Shown piece by piece: positions 8,553 to 18,200 of a DNA stretch of 59,031 nucleotides. The position numbers were made by a program, and so were the translations under genes. A model generated the notes under the pieces. That model did no database searches. It worked only from the letters and a program-made list of their open reading frames with translations, and had not been told where the DNA came from. Every line of letters starts with the position of its first letter. The stretch's first letter is position 1. Source of the DNA: Massilia rubra (GTDB lineage: Bacteria; Pseudomonadota; Gammaproteobacteria; Burkholderiales; Burkholderiaceae_D); contig NZ_VUYU01000038.1 in assembly GCF_011682065.1 (NCBI RefSeq), forward strand, positions 1-59,031. Reading direction: 5' to 3'.

Positions 8553-9602
8553 TCAGCGTCCCAGCGCCCCCACCTTGCGCTCGACAAAGCCTTGCAGCTC
8601 CGGCGACAGGTTGCCCGCCGCCCTGGCGCGCTGGAACGCCGCCAGCGCCTCCGGCAGGCGCTTCTCGGCCTCCAGCGACATCCCCAGCCCCATCCACCAG
8701 ACGCCATTGTCCGGCGCACTGCGCAGCGCCGCCTGATACTGCTCCACCGCCTCCTGGTGGCGCCGTTCGCGCTGCAAGGCGCCGGCCAGGAAGGCGCGGT
8801 ACTCGCCATTGCCGCCGGCCGCCGGCAAACTTGCCATCAAGGTATCCACGCCGGACGCGCCGCCGTCGATCTGCATGCGCGCCAGCAGCATGGCCATGGC
8901 CGGCTGCCTGGCGTCGAGCGCCAGGCCGGCTTGCAGCAAACGCATCGCCTCGACCGTGCGGCCCTGTTCGATCTGGATCCCGACCAGGGTCTGGCGCGCC
9001 GCCTCATGGCGCGGATCGGCCGCCAGCGCCTGCTCCAGCTGCGCCACCGCGTCGCTCACGCGCCCGTCCTGCAGGCTGGCCAGGCTGCGCCGGTAGACAC
9101 CCTCCGCGCCCTGCCCGCCCGCCGCCTGGCGGCCGGCCTGCGGCGCGGTCGCCTCATCGCTCGCAACCGTCCTGGCGCGGCGGGCCGGCTTGTCCGCTTG
9201 CGGCGCCGGCTTCTCCACCTGCGCTGCCGCAACGCGCTCGCGTGGCGGCGCGGCTGGCGTCGGTTCCACCGGCAGCGCCGGCTTGGGCTGCGCCAGCGGC
9301 GCCGTGGCCACGGCCGCCACCTGCGGCGCCGGCAACGGTTGCGGCGGAGTGATCACAGCCTGTTGAATCGGCGTGGCCGGCGTCACCAGCGCCACCGGCG
9401 CCACGGCCGGCTGGTGCAGCACGCGCCAGCCATACACGCCGCCCACCGAGAGGATCAGCACGCCGGCCAGCGCCCCCATCACCAGCGGGGCCGGCACGGC
9501 GCGTTCGCCACGCCCGACCGGGCGCACTTCGGACTGCGCCGCATCACCGCCCTGCGAGCCGCGCGCGTCGAGGTCTTGCAGCATCTTGTTGATCAGACTC
9601 AT
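8553..9602 (-). CDS. mshN: MSHA biogenesis protein MshN (TPR)
   Basis: The 349-residue protein starts MSLINKMLQDLDARGS, the signature of MshN. One transmembrane helix follows (APLVMGALAGVLILSVGGVYGW, about residues 41-62), then a long Pro/Ala-rich linker, and then several tetratricopeptide repeats to the C-terminus. MshN is an inner-membrane assembly factor of MSHA pili whose periplasmic TPRs probably bind other machine parts. The ATG at 9602 overlaps the stop of mshM by four bases. It is the last gene of the minus-strand pilus locus. Confidence 0.88.
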   Translation of the reverse strand: MSLINKMLQDLDARGSQGGDAAQSEVRPVGRGERAVPAPLVMGALAGVLILSVGGVYGWRVLHQPAVAPVALVTPATPIQQAVITPPQPLPAPQVAAVATAPLAQPKPALPVEPTPAAPPRERVAAAQVEKPAPQADKPARRARTVASDEATAPQAGRQAAGGQGAEGVYRRSLASLQDGRVSDAVAQLEQALAADPRHEAARQTLVGIQIEQGRTVEAMRLLQAGLALDARQPAMAMLLARMQIDGGASGVDTLMASLPAAGGNGEYRAFLAGALQRERRHQEAVEQYQAALRSAPDNGVWWMGLGMSLEAEKRLPEALAAFQRARAAGNLSPELQGFVERKVGALGR

Positions 9603-10489
9603 GTGTTCAAGGCCCAGGTAAGTCCGCCGCCCGCCGCCAGGGCCAGCGCCAGCGCGGCGAGCCAGGGCCACCGACGGCGCCTGGCGGAAATCGTATCGCG
9701 CACCGCCGCGCTCACGTGGCGCCGGCTCACTTGCTGCTTGCCTTGCCCGTAGCACAGCATCAGCGCCTTGTGCGCGAGAATGTTAACCAGCCGCGGAATG
9801 CCGCCGCTGGCCGCGTACAAGGCGCCCACGGCCGGCCGGCTGAACAGCCGCGCACCGCTAAATCCGGCCACGCGCAGCCGGTGCGCCAGGTAATACTCGA
9901 CGTCGTCGCGCGTCAACGGCCCCAGATGGTAGTGAAAGGTGATGCGCTGGGCCAGCTGGCGGATCGATTGCAGCGCCAGGTTGCGGTTCAGCTCGGGCTG
10001 GCCGAACAGCACGATCTGCAACAGCTTGCGCTTTTCGGTTTCCAGGTTGGTCAAGAGGCGCAGCGCTTCCAGGCTCTCGATCGGAATCGCCTGCGCTTCG
10101 TCCAGGCACAGCAGCACGCGCTTGCCCTCGCTCGCCAGCGCCATCAGCCTCTGGGTGATGGCCTTGAGCAGCTGGTGCTGGTCGACATCTTTGTCGAGCA
10201 CCAGTGCCAGTTCGTCGGCCAGCGCCAGCATCAGGGTGCGCGGTTCAAGGTAGGGATTGGGAATGTAGGCGGTGACGAAGCCGTCGCCCAGGGTCGCCAT
10301 GAACTTGCGGCACAGCAGCGTCTTGCCGGTGCCGACTTCGCCCGTGATCTTGATGAAACCTTCGCCATTCCTGGCCGCCACCAGCAGGGTGTTGAGCGCT
10401 TCCTGCGAATGCGGGCTGGTGAAAAAGAAACTCGTGTCCGGCGTGATGCCGAACGGGACTTCGCGCAGGCCGAAGTGCGAGGTGTACAT
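9599..10489 (-). CDS. mshM: MSHA biogenesis ATPase MshM (ExeA/GspA-like AAA)
   Basis: The 296-residue protein begins MYTSHFGLREVPFGITPDTS, shared by ExeA/GspA-type ATPases. It carries Walker A GEVGTGKT (residues 50-57), Walker B LLCLDEAQAIP and a transmembrane segment at the C-terminus (WPWLAALALALAAGGGLTWAL). Relatives help insert or assemble the secretin in the envelope. It follows mshL with one base between and overlaps mshN. It is a clear paralog of the AAA gene at 26065-26973. Confidence 0.9.
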   Translation of the reverse strand: MYTSHFGLREVPFGITPDTSFFFTSPHSQEALNTLLVAARNGEGFIKITGEVGTGKTLLCRKFMATLGDGFVTAYIPNPYLEPRTLMLALADELALVLDKDVDQHQLLKAITQRLMALASEGKRVLLCLDEAQAIPIESLEALRLLTNLETEKRKLLQIVLFGQPELNRNLALQSIRQLAQRITFHYHLGPLTRDDVEYYLAHRLRVAGFSGARLFSRPAVGALYAASGGIPRLVNILAHKALMLCYGQGKQQVSRRHVSAAVRDTISARRRRWPWLAALALALAAGGGLTWALNT

Positions 10490-10490
10490 G

Positions 10491-12314
10491 CTAGCGTTGT
10501 CCCGCCGCGCGCGGATCGAGTTCGTCGAAGCGGCGGCTGGTGTCGATCAGGTCCTGGTTCCAGCTGTTGGCGCCGTCGACGATGGTCGGCTTGATCAGCA
10601 CCACCAGTTCGCGCTTCTGGTTGACGTTGCTCTTGTTGCGAAACAGGTTGCCGAGCACCGGGATATTGCCCGCGCCCGGGATCTGGTTGCCGTCGGCGGT
10701 CGAGGACTGGCGCATCAGGCCGCCAATGGCCACCACCCGCCCATCCTGCCCGCGCACCATGCTGTCGATTTCCGACGTGGACGAGGCCGCCAGCGGCAGG
10801 CTCAGGTTGCCGGCACTGCCCAGGTTGACCGACTTGCTGACCGTGCTGACCTGGCTGACCGACGGGTGCACGTGCAGCAAAATATTGCCCTTCTCATCGA
10901 TCTGCGGGGTCACGTCGAGCACCACGCCCGAAAAGAACGGTTGCAGGGTCACGCTCGGGCTGACGGTATTGTTGTTGTCGCCGGTGCTGGTCGTGGTCGA
11001 GACGCCGGTCACGTAAAACTCGTCGGTGCCGATCTTGAGCACGGCTTTCTGGTTGTTGATCGTGGCAATGCGCGGGCTCGACAGCACGTGCACGGTGCCC
11101 TGCGATTCCAGGAATGAAATCAGGGCGGCGAAATTGCTGGTCTGGAAAGCCAGGCCGAACATCGATCCGGCCGAGGCCGCCGCATTCGAGAGCAGGAAAC
11201 CGGTGCTGGCCGTCAGGGACTTCGCGTCGCCGATGACCGCCGGCTGGCCGCCGTTATACGGCAGCGGCGCCAGCGAGGTGCCCGGCTGCAGGAAACCGGT
11301 CGAGACGCGGTTGCCGTGCGCGCCTCGGAACGAGGCGAACGAGGCCCAGTTGATGCCGCTCTGGAAGCTGTCGTTCAGTTCCACCTCGAGGATCTTGGCT
11401 TCCAGGATGACCTGGCGCCCGACCGAGAGCTGGGTCGCCTTGAGGAACATGTCGACATTGCGCAGTTCCTCCGGCATGGCGCGGATCACCACCACGCCCG
11501 ATTGCGGATTGACCACCACGCTGCGCCCCAGCTCCTTGGAGCCGACGATCGCCGCGAGCGAGGTCTTCAGTTCGAGCCAGAAGTCGCTGTCCGAGGTGGT
11601 GCTGACGTTGGTGCTGTCGCTTGGCCCGTTGTTGCCGCTATTGTTGTTGCCACCCTCCTGGCCATTGTTGTTGCCGCCGTTGTTGCCGCCGTTGTTGTTG
11701 CCGCCGCTGTTATTGCCGCCGTTATTGCCGCCACTGTTGCCGCCGTTGTTCTGGCTGTTGCTGGCGCTGTTGGTGACCGAGGTGGAGGTCACGCGCAGGT
11801 TCGACTTGCCCCTGCGGTTGCCGACCAGGTAATTCACCTGGAAGATGCGGGTCTGCATCGTGAGCGGCTTGACCGAGACCCGGTTGCCCTCGATCCGGAA
11901 ATCGTAGCCGTACATTTCGCGCACGGCGTCGAGCGCTTCGGCCAGGGTCACGTCCTTCAGGTTGGCGGTGATGTTGCCGCTCACCTCGGGATGGACCAGC
12001 ATGTTGTAGCGCGTGCCGGTGGCGATCGAGTGGAAGAACTGCTGCGCCGGCACATTGTTGAAGCTGACGTTGAAGCGTTCTTCCAGCGCCTGGCGCGACT
12101 TGGGCAGTTGCCCGGCCAGCGCCGCGACCGGCGGCAGCAGGGCCGCGCTGACCGCTTCGTCGAGCGGCGGCGGCGTGCGCCTGGCGGCCACCGCCATCGC
12201 GGCGGTGATGTTGTCGTACGTGTCGCGCTTGGGCGCGCTGTTGCAGCCGGCCAGGGTCAGGGCGCTTGCGATCATTGATGCCATCACGAGGTGGTCCACA
12301 CGGTGTTTGTGCAT
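10491..12314 (-). CDS. mshL: MSHA secretin MshL
   Basis: The 607-residue protein has a lipoprotein-type signal (MASMIASALTLAGC, cleavage before Cys). An N0/STN-like domain follows (FNVSFNNVPAQQFFHSIATG) and an N1-type domain containing AEALDAVREMYGYDFRIEGN. The C-terminal secretin domain includes the VLSSPRIATINNQKAVLKIG and IPGAGNIPVLGNLFRNK motifs. Secretins form the outer-membrane gated ring through which the pilus leaves. A long Asn/Gly-rich low-complexity insert lies at about residues 185-232, between the N domains and the secretin domain. The upstream ATG at 12314 is used; a start ten codons later would also give a good signal peptide. Confidence 0.93.
   Translation of the reverse strand: MHKHRVDHLVMASMIASALTLAGCNSAPKRDTYDNITAAMAVAARRTPPPLDEAVSAALLPPVAALAGQLPKSRQALEERFNVSFNNVPAQQFFHSIATGTRYNMLVHPEVSGNITANLKDVTLAEALDAVREMYGYDFRIEGNRVSVKPLTMQTRIFQVNYLVGNRRGKSNLRVTSTSVTNSASNSQNNGGNSGGNNGGNNSGGNNNGGNNGGNNNGQEGGNNNSGNNGPSDSTNVSTTSDSDFWLELKTSLAAIVGSKELGRSVVVNPQSGVVVIRAMPEELRNVDMFLKATQLSVGRQVILEAKILEVELNDSFQSGINWASFASFRGAHGNRVSTGFLQPGTSLAPLPYNGGQPAVIGDAKSLTASTGFLLSNAAASAGSMFGLAFQTSNFAALISFLESQGTVHVLSSPRIATINNQKAVLKIGTDEFYVTGVSTTTSTGDNNNTVSPSVTLQPFFSGVVLDVTPQIDEKGNILLHVHPSVSQVSTVSKSVNLGSAGNLSLPLAASSTSEIDSMVRGQDGRVVAIGGLMRQSSTADGNQIPGAGNIPVLGNLFRNKSNVNQKRELVVLIKPTIVDGANSWNQDLIDTSRRFDELDPRAAGQR
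11622..11757 (-). repeat. Asn/Gly codon repeat tract inside mshL
   Basis: About 136 bases consist almost only of GGC and AAC/AAT codons (read as GCC and GTT on the plus strand), encoding runs such as GGNNGGNNSGGNNNGG. The units are of variable length and interrupted. Tracts like this change length by slippage, and all multiples of three would keep the frame. Confidence 0.8.
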
Positions 12315-12322
12315 GCTCTTTG

Positions 12323-12691
12323 TCAGTCTCTCTCGTTAAGCCGCTGAGGGGATGGCGTGCGCGGGAACAGGCGCAAGACGCGCTGCTCCCTGCCTTTCAC
12401 CAGTACAACTTCATTGTCCGTCATCCGGGCCACGCGCGCACCCCGGAATTGCTCGCCCAGGCGCACCGTCTGGCCGTCGATCACGGCCACGTGGCGCCCG
12501 CCCGCATGACGCGCGATCAGCACCGACTGCAACTGCGGCTCCATGCTCTGCGGCGCCGCCGCAGCGTCGTCGGCCGGGGTGTACAGGCGCGCCGGCGGGC
12601 GGGTCGGGTCGGGCAGCGGCCCGGCGGCGCCGGCCGGCCCCACCCACACCAGCGCCAGCGACACCGCGCTCAGCCATCGGCGCGCGCTCAT
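12323..12691 (-). CDS. mshK: MshK-like pilus periplasmic protein
   Basis: The 122-residue product has a signal peptide (LSAVSLALVWVGPAGAAG), then PLPDPTRPP, the usual opening of MshK/PilP/GspC-homology-region proteins. It then has LQSVLIARHAGGRHVAVIDGQTVRLGEQF, a small beta-domain. Such proteins bridge the inner-membrane platform to the secretin. It lies between mshJ (13 bases) and mshL (8 bases). Confidence 0.82.
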   Translation of the reverse strand: MSARRWLSAVSLALVWVGPAGAAGPLPDPTRPPARLYTPADDAAAAPQSMEPQLQSVLIARHAGGRHVAVIDGQTVRLGEQFRGARVARMTDNEVVLVKGREQRVLRLFPRTPSPQRLNERD

Positions 12692-12704
12692 AAAGTGATC
12701 CCGC

Positions 12705-13391
12705 TCATAAGGTGATCCATTTCTTGTCCAGGCTCAAGGTGTACAAGGTCAGGCTCAGGCGCGCGTCGGGATAGGTCTCGACCTCGAGCTGGGCCTTGCC
12801 CCAGAACAGCTGGACCGGCATGCTTTCGAGCGCGTCCATGTAGTTGACCATATCCAGGTAATTGCCGCGCACCGTCACTTCGACGCCGTGCGCGTAGATG
12901 GCGCGGCCCGCGCCGGGCGCCGGCGCTGCGGCCTCCTCCAGGCCCGGCTCGGGGTCGAACGAGCCGGCGAACGGAATCGCCGGCAAGCTTTTCACGCCCA
13001 CCAGGCGCAGCCGGCCGTTGGCCTTGAGAATGCGTTCGAGCAGCGGCGCGATGCTTTCGGGCGTGACCAGGCTGTTGTGCGCGGTGCGCAGGCTGTCCGA
13101 CAACCTGGCGCTGGCGCCCTTGATCACCGCCAGCCGCGCGCGGTTGTCGCGGTCGGGGTCGACCGCGTTCGATTGCGCCATGGCCGTGATTTCGGCATCG
13201 ATGCCGAGCATATTGTTTTGCTGCTGGCTGATCTGGTTGCGCAACGTCTTCTGGCGCGCGAACAGGGGATCGAACAGGAGGGCGAACAGCACGAACACGA
13301 CCACGCCGACCGTGGCGCCGAACACCATGGCGCGCTCGCGCACGCTCATGGCGTCGATTTTCATTTGCAGCTTGAGCAGGCGCGCTTTCAT
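12705..13391 (-). CDS. mshJ: MSHA biogenesis protein MshJ (PilO-like)
   Basis: The 228-residue protein has a short cytoplasmic N-terminus and one transmembrane helix (AMVFGATVGVVVFVLFALLF, about residues 21-40). A coiled coil around QKTLRNQISQQQNNMLG comes next, then a ferredoxin-like periplasmic domain (GVEVTVRGNYLDMVNYMDAL). This is the PilO/GspM plan. It overlaps the preceding PilN-like gene by four bases. Confidence 0.87.
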   Translation of the reverse strand: MKARLLKLQMKIDAMSVRERAMVFGATVGVVVFVLFALLFDPLFARQKTLRNQISQQQNNMLGIDAEITAMAQSNAVDPDRDNRARLAVIKGASARLSDSLRTAHNSLVTPESIAPLLERILKANGRLRLVGVKSLPAIPFAGSFDPEPGLEEAAAPAPGAGRAIYAHGVEVTVRGNYLDMVNYMDALESMPVQLFWGKAQLEVETYPDARLSLTLYTLSLDKKWITL

Positions 13392-14113
13392 TTGGCGGCC
13401 TCCGCTTTGATGCTGGCCGCCACCTGCTTCATGTCGGGCGGCGTGGCGTCGGCGGCGCGCGGCGCGGCGGCCACGCGGGCCGGCGCCACGTCCTGCAGGG
13501 TGAAATCGATATACGGCGCCATCTGGCCCGGGTCTGGCGCATCCTTGCCGTCAAGCCGCAGGCGCGCCCGGCTCATTTGCAAGCTGGAAAAATTCTTGCC
13601 CTGCATGGCCGGTTCGCGCGCCAGGCGGGTGACGAAGGCCGGCACCAGGCTGGCGTCGAGCGCCCTGCCCTGCAAGCCGATATGGTGGCCATCGCCGCCG
13701 ATGCGCACCCCGGTCAGCCACAGGTCGCCGCCGCCCTGGCGCGCCAGCGCCTTGAAGTAGCGCGCATACCCCTTGCGCGCCACGACCAGGGTTTGTCCGC
13801 CCAGCACCTTCGAGACATCGTGCAAGGAAGCGAGGTCGGCTTCGGCGCGGGCGATCTCCAGCTCGAGCTCGCGGCTTTTCTGGCGCGGGGCGAATTCGGC
13901 GATGACCCTGGCCTGGCGCTCCTTTTTCAACGCCAGCTGGTCGGCGCCGGCGGCCGCTTCGGCTTCCAGCCGGCCGATGCTGTGGCGGCCCACCATCACC
14001 ATGGCCAGCGCGCCGGCCACCAGCACGCCGAGCGCGAGCAGCATGTTGCTGGACGTAAAAATCTTCTTCTGCTTGAGAAACTCCGGGTTGAACAGATTGA
14101 TTTGCTGGCTCAA
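13388..14113 (-). CDS. PilN-like MSHA assembly protein (MshI2)
   Basis: The 241-residue product starts MSQQINLFNPEFLKQKKIFT, a typical PilN/MshI2 N-terminal motif that contacts the PilM-like partner. One transmembrane helix follows (MLLALGVLVAGALAMVMVG), and then a coiled coil and a periplasmic domain. It overlaps both neighbours by four bases, so the I-N-J genes are translationally coupled. Confidence 0.85.
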   Translation of the reverse strand: MSQQINLFNPEFLKQKKIFTSSNMLLALGVLVAGALAMVMVGRHSIGRLEAEAAAGADQLALKKERQARVIAEFAPRQKSRELELEIARAEADLASLHDVSKVLGGQTLVVARKGYARYFKALARQGGGDLWLTGVRIGGDGHHIGLQGRALDASLVPAFVTRLAREPAMQGKNFSSLQMSRARLRLDGKDAPDPGQMAPYIDFTLQDVAPARVAAAPRAADATPPDMKQVAASIKAEAAK

Positions 14114-15051
14114 GAGGCAACCTCCTCTTGCCGCAGGGCCGCGCCCAGGGTCAGGAAAAAGCGCTGCTGCTGCGCGGCGGCGGCCAGTTCCGGCACCGCG
14201 TCCAGGTCCAGCACGCTGGCCAGGTCGAGCGACTCGACCTTGGTGTACAGGTTGCTGGACAGGTATTCGTCGAGCCCGCTCGCGCCGGTCGGCGCCAGCA
14301 CCAGTTTCGAGACGTTGATGAAGTTGTACTGGCGGTCGAAATGGTCGAGCGAACGTTGCAATTCAAGCGTGATCTTGTCGTAGCACACGTGCTTGCGATC
14401 ATGGTCGCTGTCGAGCAATTGTTCGAGTGTCACGTCGATCCGGCGCGCCAGGTACAGCTCGGCGTTGTAGGTGACAGTCAGCAAGCCGCCCTCGCTGCCG
14501 AACGAGAGCACGGCCACGCCGCGCCCTTCCGGTTCGAGCAGGGCCGAGATATTCCGTTGCGCCATTTCGGGAATGTCGATCACCGCCAGCGGCACGCCGG
14601 CGTTGACGAAGCGGTTCTGGCGGCTTTCGATCAGGCTGTTGCGCGCGGCCACCGCGAACAGCGATTGGCTGCGGCCCTGGGCCTTGTCGGTGGGAATGTC
14701 GAGCACGTCGATGCCGGCCTGGTCGGGCGGGAAATCGAGCATGTCTTTCAGGCGCCAGCGCACGGCGGTGCGCAGCTCGTCGGCCGGCACGTTGGGCGCC
14801 TCGACCGAAAGCAACTGGTATTCACCGGCGCCGAGCACGGTTGAGCAGCGAAAACTGTTCGCGTGCAAGTCCTTGCCGGTCTTTTCCAGCATGTCCGGAC
14901 CGGCGCTTTTGTCGGCCGCATAAAACGCGGCCAGGGTGACGCGCGGCTTGCCCCCGGCCTGGTGCTTGACGCGCGCCGCGAACACGCCCTCGCCATGCAG
15001 GGCGATGACCAGCAAACCATCCTTCTTCTTTGATCTCGAGAAAAATCCCAT
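14110..15051 (-). CDS. mshI: MSHA biogenesis protein MshI (PilM-like)
   Basis: The 313-residue cytoplasmic protein resembles PilM/MshI actin-like ATPase-fold proteins. Visible segments are LLVIALHGEGVFAARV, LRTAVRWRLKDMLDFPPDQA (the domain after strand 3), VLSFGSEGGLLTVTYNAELY and LELQRSLDHFDRQYNF. It opens the second half of the pilus locus after a 174-base gap behind mshQ, which is the most likely place for an internal promoter. Confidence 0.87.
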   Translation of the reverse strand: MGFFSRSKKKDGLLVIALHGEGVFAARVKHQAGGKPRVTLAAFYAADKSAGPDMLEKTGKDLHANSFRCSTVLGAGEYQLLSVEAPNVPADELRTAVRWRLKDMLDFPPDQAGIDVLDIPTDKAQGRSQSLFAVAARNSLIESRQNRFVNAGVPLAVIDIPEMAQRNISALLEPEGRGVAVLSFGSEGGLLTVTYNAELYLARRIDVTLEQLLDSDHDRKHVCYDKITLELQRSLDHFDRQYNFINVSKLVLAPTGASGLDEYLSSNLYTKVESLDLASVLDLDAVPELAAAAQQQRFFLTLGAALRQEEVAS

Positions 15052-15225
15052 GCCCGCAATCTATATCAATACCGCGCGCGAAGGTCGTGCGGTAGCTTCT
15101 TGATTATATTCAAGTTTCATCGCGATTTAACACGAAATTTGCGATCAGCAACTGAAAGCGTCGGATTTCCACCGCATAGTGATAGCAGTATGGAATGTTC
15201 CTTAGCTGTTCCCCCGGCGCGCCCA
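15052..15225 (-). promoter_or_regulatory. Intergenic gap with candidate promoter for the mshI-mshN block
   Basis: Read on the minus strand, this gap is AT-rich compared with its surroundings and holds a perfect TATAAT (plus-strand 15103-15108) about 50 bases before the mshI start. A recognisable -35 box is weak (GTTAAA at 17 bases). It is the only long gap in the otherwise tightly packed locus, which supports an internal promoter. Confidence 0.4.
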
Positions 15226-18200
15226 TCAGAAAATCTCGCGGATGTAGATCAGCGGCGTGGTTTTGTACACGCCGAAGGTGAGCCTGCCGGGCGTGGACGG
15301 CAGCCACGCGGGCAGGTTGAGGGCGGCGTCGACGCTGCCGGTCTTGCCGGTCGGCGCCAGCTTGAACTTGAGCACGCCCTCCTTCATGTACGCCGTGCCG
15401 AGCGTGGCCTTGGGGTCCGGAAAGGGCGCGAGGCCATTACAGCTCGTCATATTGCCCTTGCATTGGGTGTAACTGAGCCGCAATTGGGCGCCGGCGACGC
15501 TGTGCGGCAAGGTCACCTGGCCGGAGCCGGCTTCCGGTGGCGGCGGGATGCTGATGGCGTCGCTGGCGCTGCCGACCCAGCGGCCATTGGTGGCGGTGGT
15601 GCCGGTCCAGTATTGGGCGCGCATGGTCACCGCCAGCGGCAGCAGTTCCGAACCGAAGGCGTTTTCGACCAGCATCCGGCCGCGCACGATTTTCGTGCCG
15701 CCCTCGACCGACAAGCCCGCGCGGCCCGAGGTGACCAGGTCGGCGTCGCTGGCGCGCAGGTAGATGTCGAGCGGCTCGTAGGTGATGGCGGCATAGTCGT
15801 AGCTCGGCCAGGTGGTGGCCACGCCCTGGATGAATACCGTCTGCGCATCGGTGATCGCACTGGGCGTGAGCGTGCCCTTGGTGGCCTGGGCCCCACCGCC
15901 CATCGTGGTGAACGGCAGCAGCTTGGGCGACTTGACGAACTTGCCCTGGTAGAACTTGGTGATTTGTCCGACGGCATTAAAAGCGCGCACGACGGTCTGG
16001 ATCGGTTGCTTCGAATAATGCAAGCCAATATTGTTGCAGGCGAGCGGATGCGGCGCGGCGCAATACATGATGATCGGCACTTCGGTCTGGAAGTAGCTCG
16101 GGTAAAAGCGGCCCAGCGCGATACCGTTGCTGGTGACGTCGGCTGTATCGAGATAGGCCGAACCTTGCATGTGCGCGCGCACATTGACGATGCCGGCGTC
16201 GGCGAAGGTAAAGTTGGCGCCGGTGGCGGTCCCGCCGCTGAACGGCGCAAACTCCCCTTCCACCTGGGGAAACGGATCGCCGTTGAAAACCTCCATGTCG
16301 GCGAACGCCAGCGTTTCCGAGGTGGGGTCGCCCGGCTCGGCGAAGTTTTGCGAATCGATGGCGACCGTGGTGATCAGGTCGACCATCTGCGGCGTGGTTT
16401 CCCTGCCAAAATTGGGGGTCGGAAGGCCGTCGAAGTTTTGCGCGATCACATCGAGGGTGAAGCCGGCGCCGGCCTTCCAGAAGCGGCCGATATCGGCCGT
16501 CATCTTGGTCTGCTCGACCAGGCCGGCCGGATTGGCCAGCGGCGTGCTCAAGGCGAATTTGTACGGCCGCACGACGAACTGGCCGCTGGTGCTCACCTGC
16601 GCCAGCGCCGAGGCGGTCTCGGCCATCAGCAGTTCGACCTGGCCGACGTCCGAGTACACGAACGACACCGGCAGCGAGGTGGCCGAATTCGGATCGAAGG
16701 TCAGCGCAATGGCTTGCCACTGGGTCGCGCTTTGCGGCGCGGACGCCCCGATGCACGCTTTCAGGGCAATGTTCTTGAGCTTGGCGACGCCGCCGGCGCC
16801 CGTGGTCGGGTTGACGCACTTCATCGAAAACTGCAGGGTCGGCGTGGTGGTGGGCGGCACCACGGTCTTGAAATTGAGGTCGAGCGCGGTGTTGTCGATC
16901 GCCGTGATGTACACCGTGCCGTTCACCGCGGCCTGCTGGGTCGGCATGCTCAGGTAATTGCACTGGCCGACGCTGCCGGGCGTGATGCCGGTCCGGCACG
17001 GTCCGTCGGTAAACACATACCTGGCGCTGGAAAAGCTGATGGTCTTGCTGGCGCTGTTGTTGGCCAGGTCGTTATCGAACTGCAAGCCGCCGACGCTGGC
17101 GTTGGCGGTCATGCTGCCCGGCGCGGTCAAGGCGATCCGGGTGCTGATGGTCAGGGCCGGCGCCACCTCGCCCACCGCCAGCTGCTCGGGCGAGACGCAG
17201 GTGACCACCTGGCCCGAGCGCGAGCAGGTCCAGTCGGTGCCGCCGGCCGAGATGAAATCTAGCCCGGTCGGCAAGGTGTGCTTGACGGTGATCGGGCCGG
17301 CGTCCGGCAAGGGGCCGTTGTTGCTCACCGCGTGGATCAGGTTCATGACGCTGCCGCGCGCCGGCGTGCCGCTGGACGTGATCGCCAGCGACAGGTCGGC
17401 CACGTCGACGTTCGGCACCGAGACGATTTCGGCGTTGAGCAAGACCATGTCCTGGCCCGACTCGTACAGCATGTTGGCGGTGGTCTGGCCGGCGAACAGC
17501 TTGGGGCTGGCCAGCACGTAGGAATCGAAGTCGATGCCGTAGGAAGCGTTGTCGACGGAGGCGCCGATATTGCTGGTCGAATTGAACTGGTTGCCGGACG
17601 GATTGGCCGAATCGACCATCTCGGCGCCGTTGAACTTGAGGTTTTCGCCGCCGCCCGAGAGCGTGGTGTCGCCCTCCCAGGTCACGTGGGCGATGCGCCC
17701 GGTGGCCGTGCCGAGCGGCGATGGCGTCTTGAAGTTGCTCAGGTTCAGGTTGACTTTGATGTTGTCGGCGCCGTAGGTGCGGATGTACTGGAAACCCTCG
17801 TACAGATTAAGCACACGAAACGTTTCTCCGGGCGCTGGCACGGAGTAGATCGCCAGCAGCGAAAACCCGCCCAGCACGCCCTCCACCCCGCAATAGGTGC
17901 TGCCGTTGTCGATCGACAGGCCGCCGAAGGTATACGTGGCGTTGCGCTTGGCCGTGACCTGGGCGGTGACGTCGGCCGCGCCCGAAAAATAGTTGTAGCC
18001 GATGGTGGCGGTGGTAAAGCGCCGGTTGCTCGCCGCGCTGACCGAGGCGCCGTCCATCAGCACCGTGTAGTCGGGGGTGGAGCCCGAACCGGCCCAGTAC
18101 AGGTGGGCGCTGACGATCTTGGCGGTCGATGGAATGCCGGCCAGGGTGGCGCTCAGCGTGCCGGTATTGATGGCGCACGGATTGTTGCCGTTCGAGCCAG

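Noticed and set aside
11622-11757. Possible CRISPR or tandem repeat array
   Set aside because: The units are irregular, lie in frame in mshL and encode Gly/Asn; there are no spacers or cas genes.
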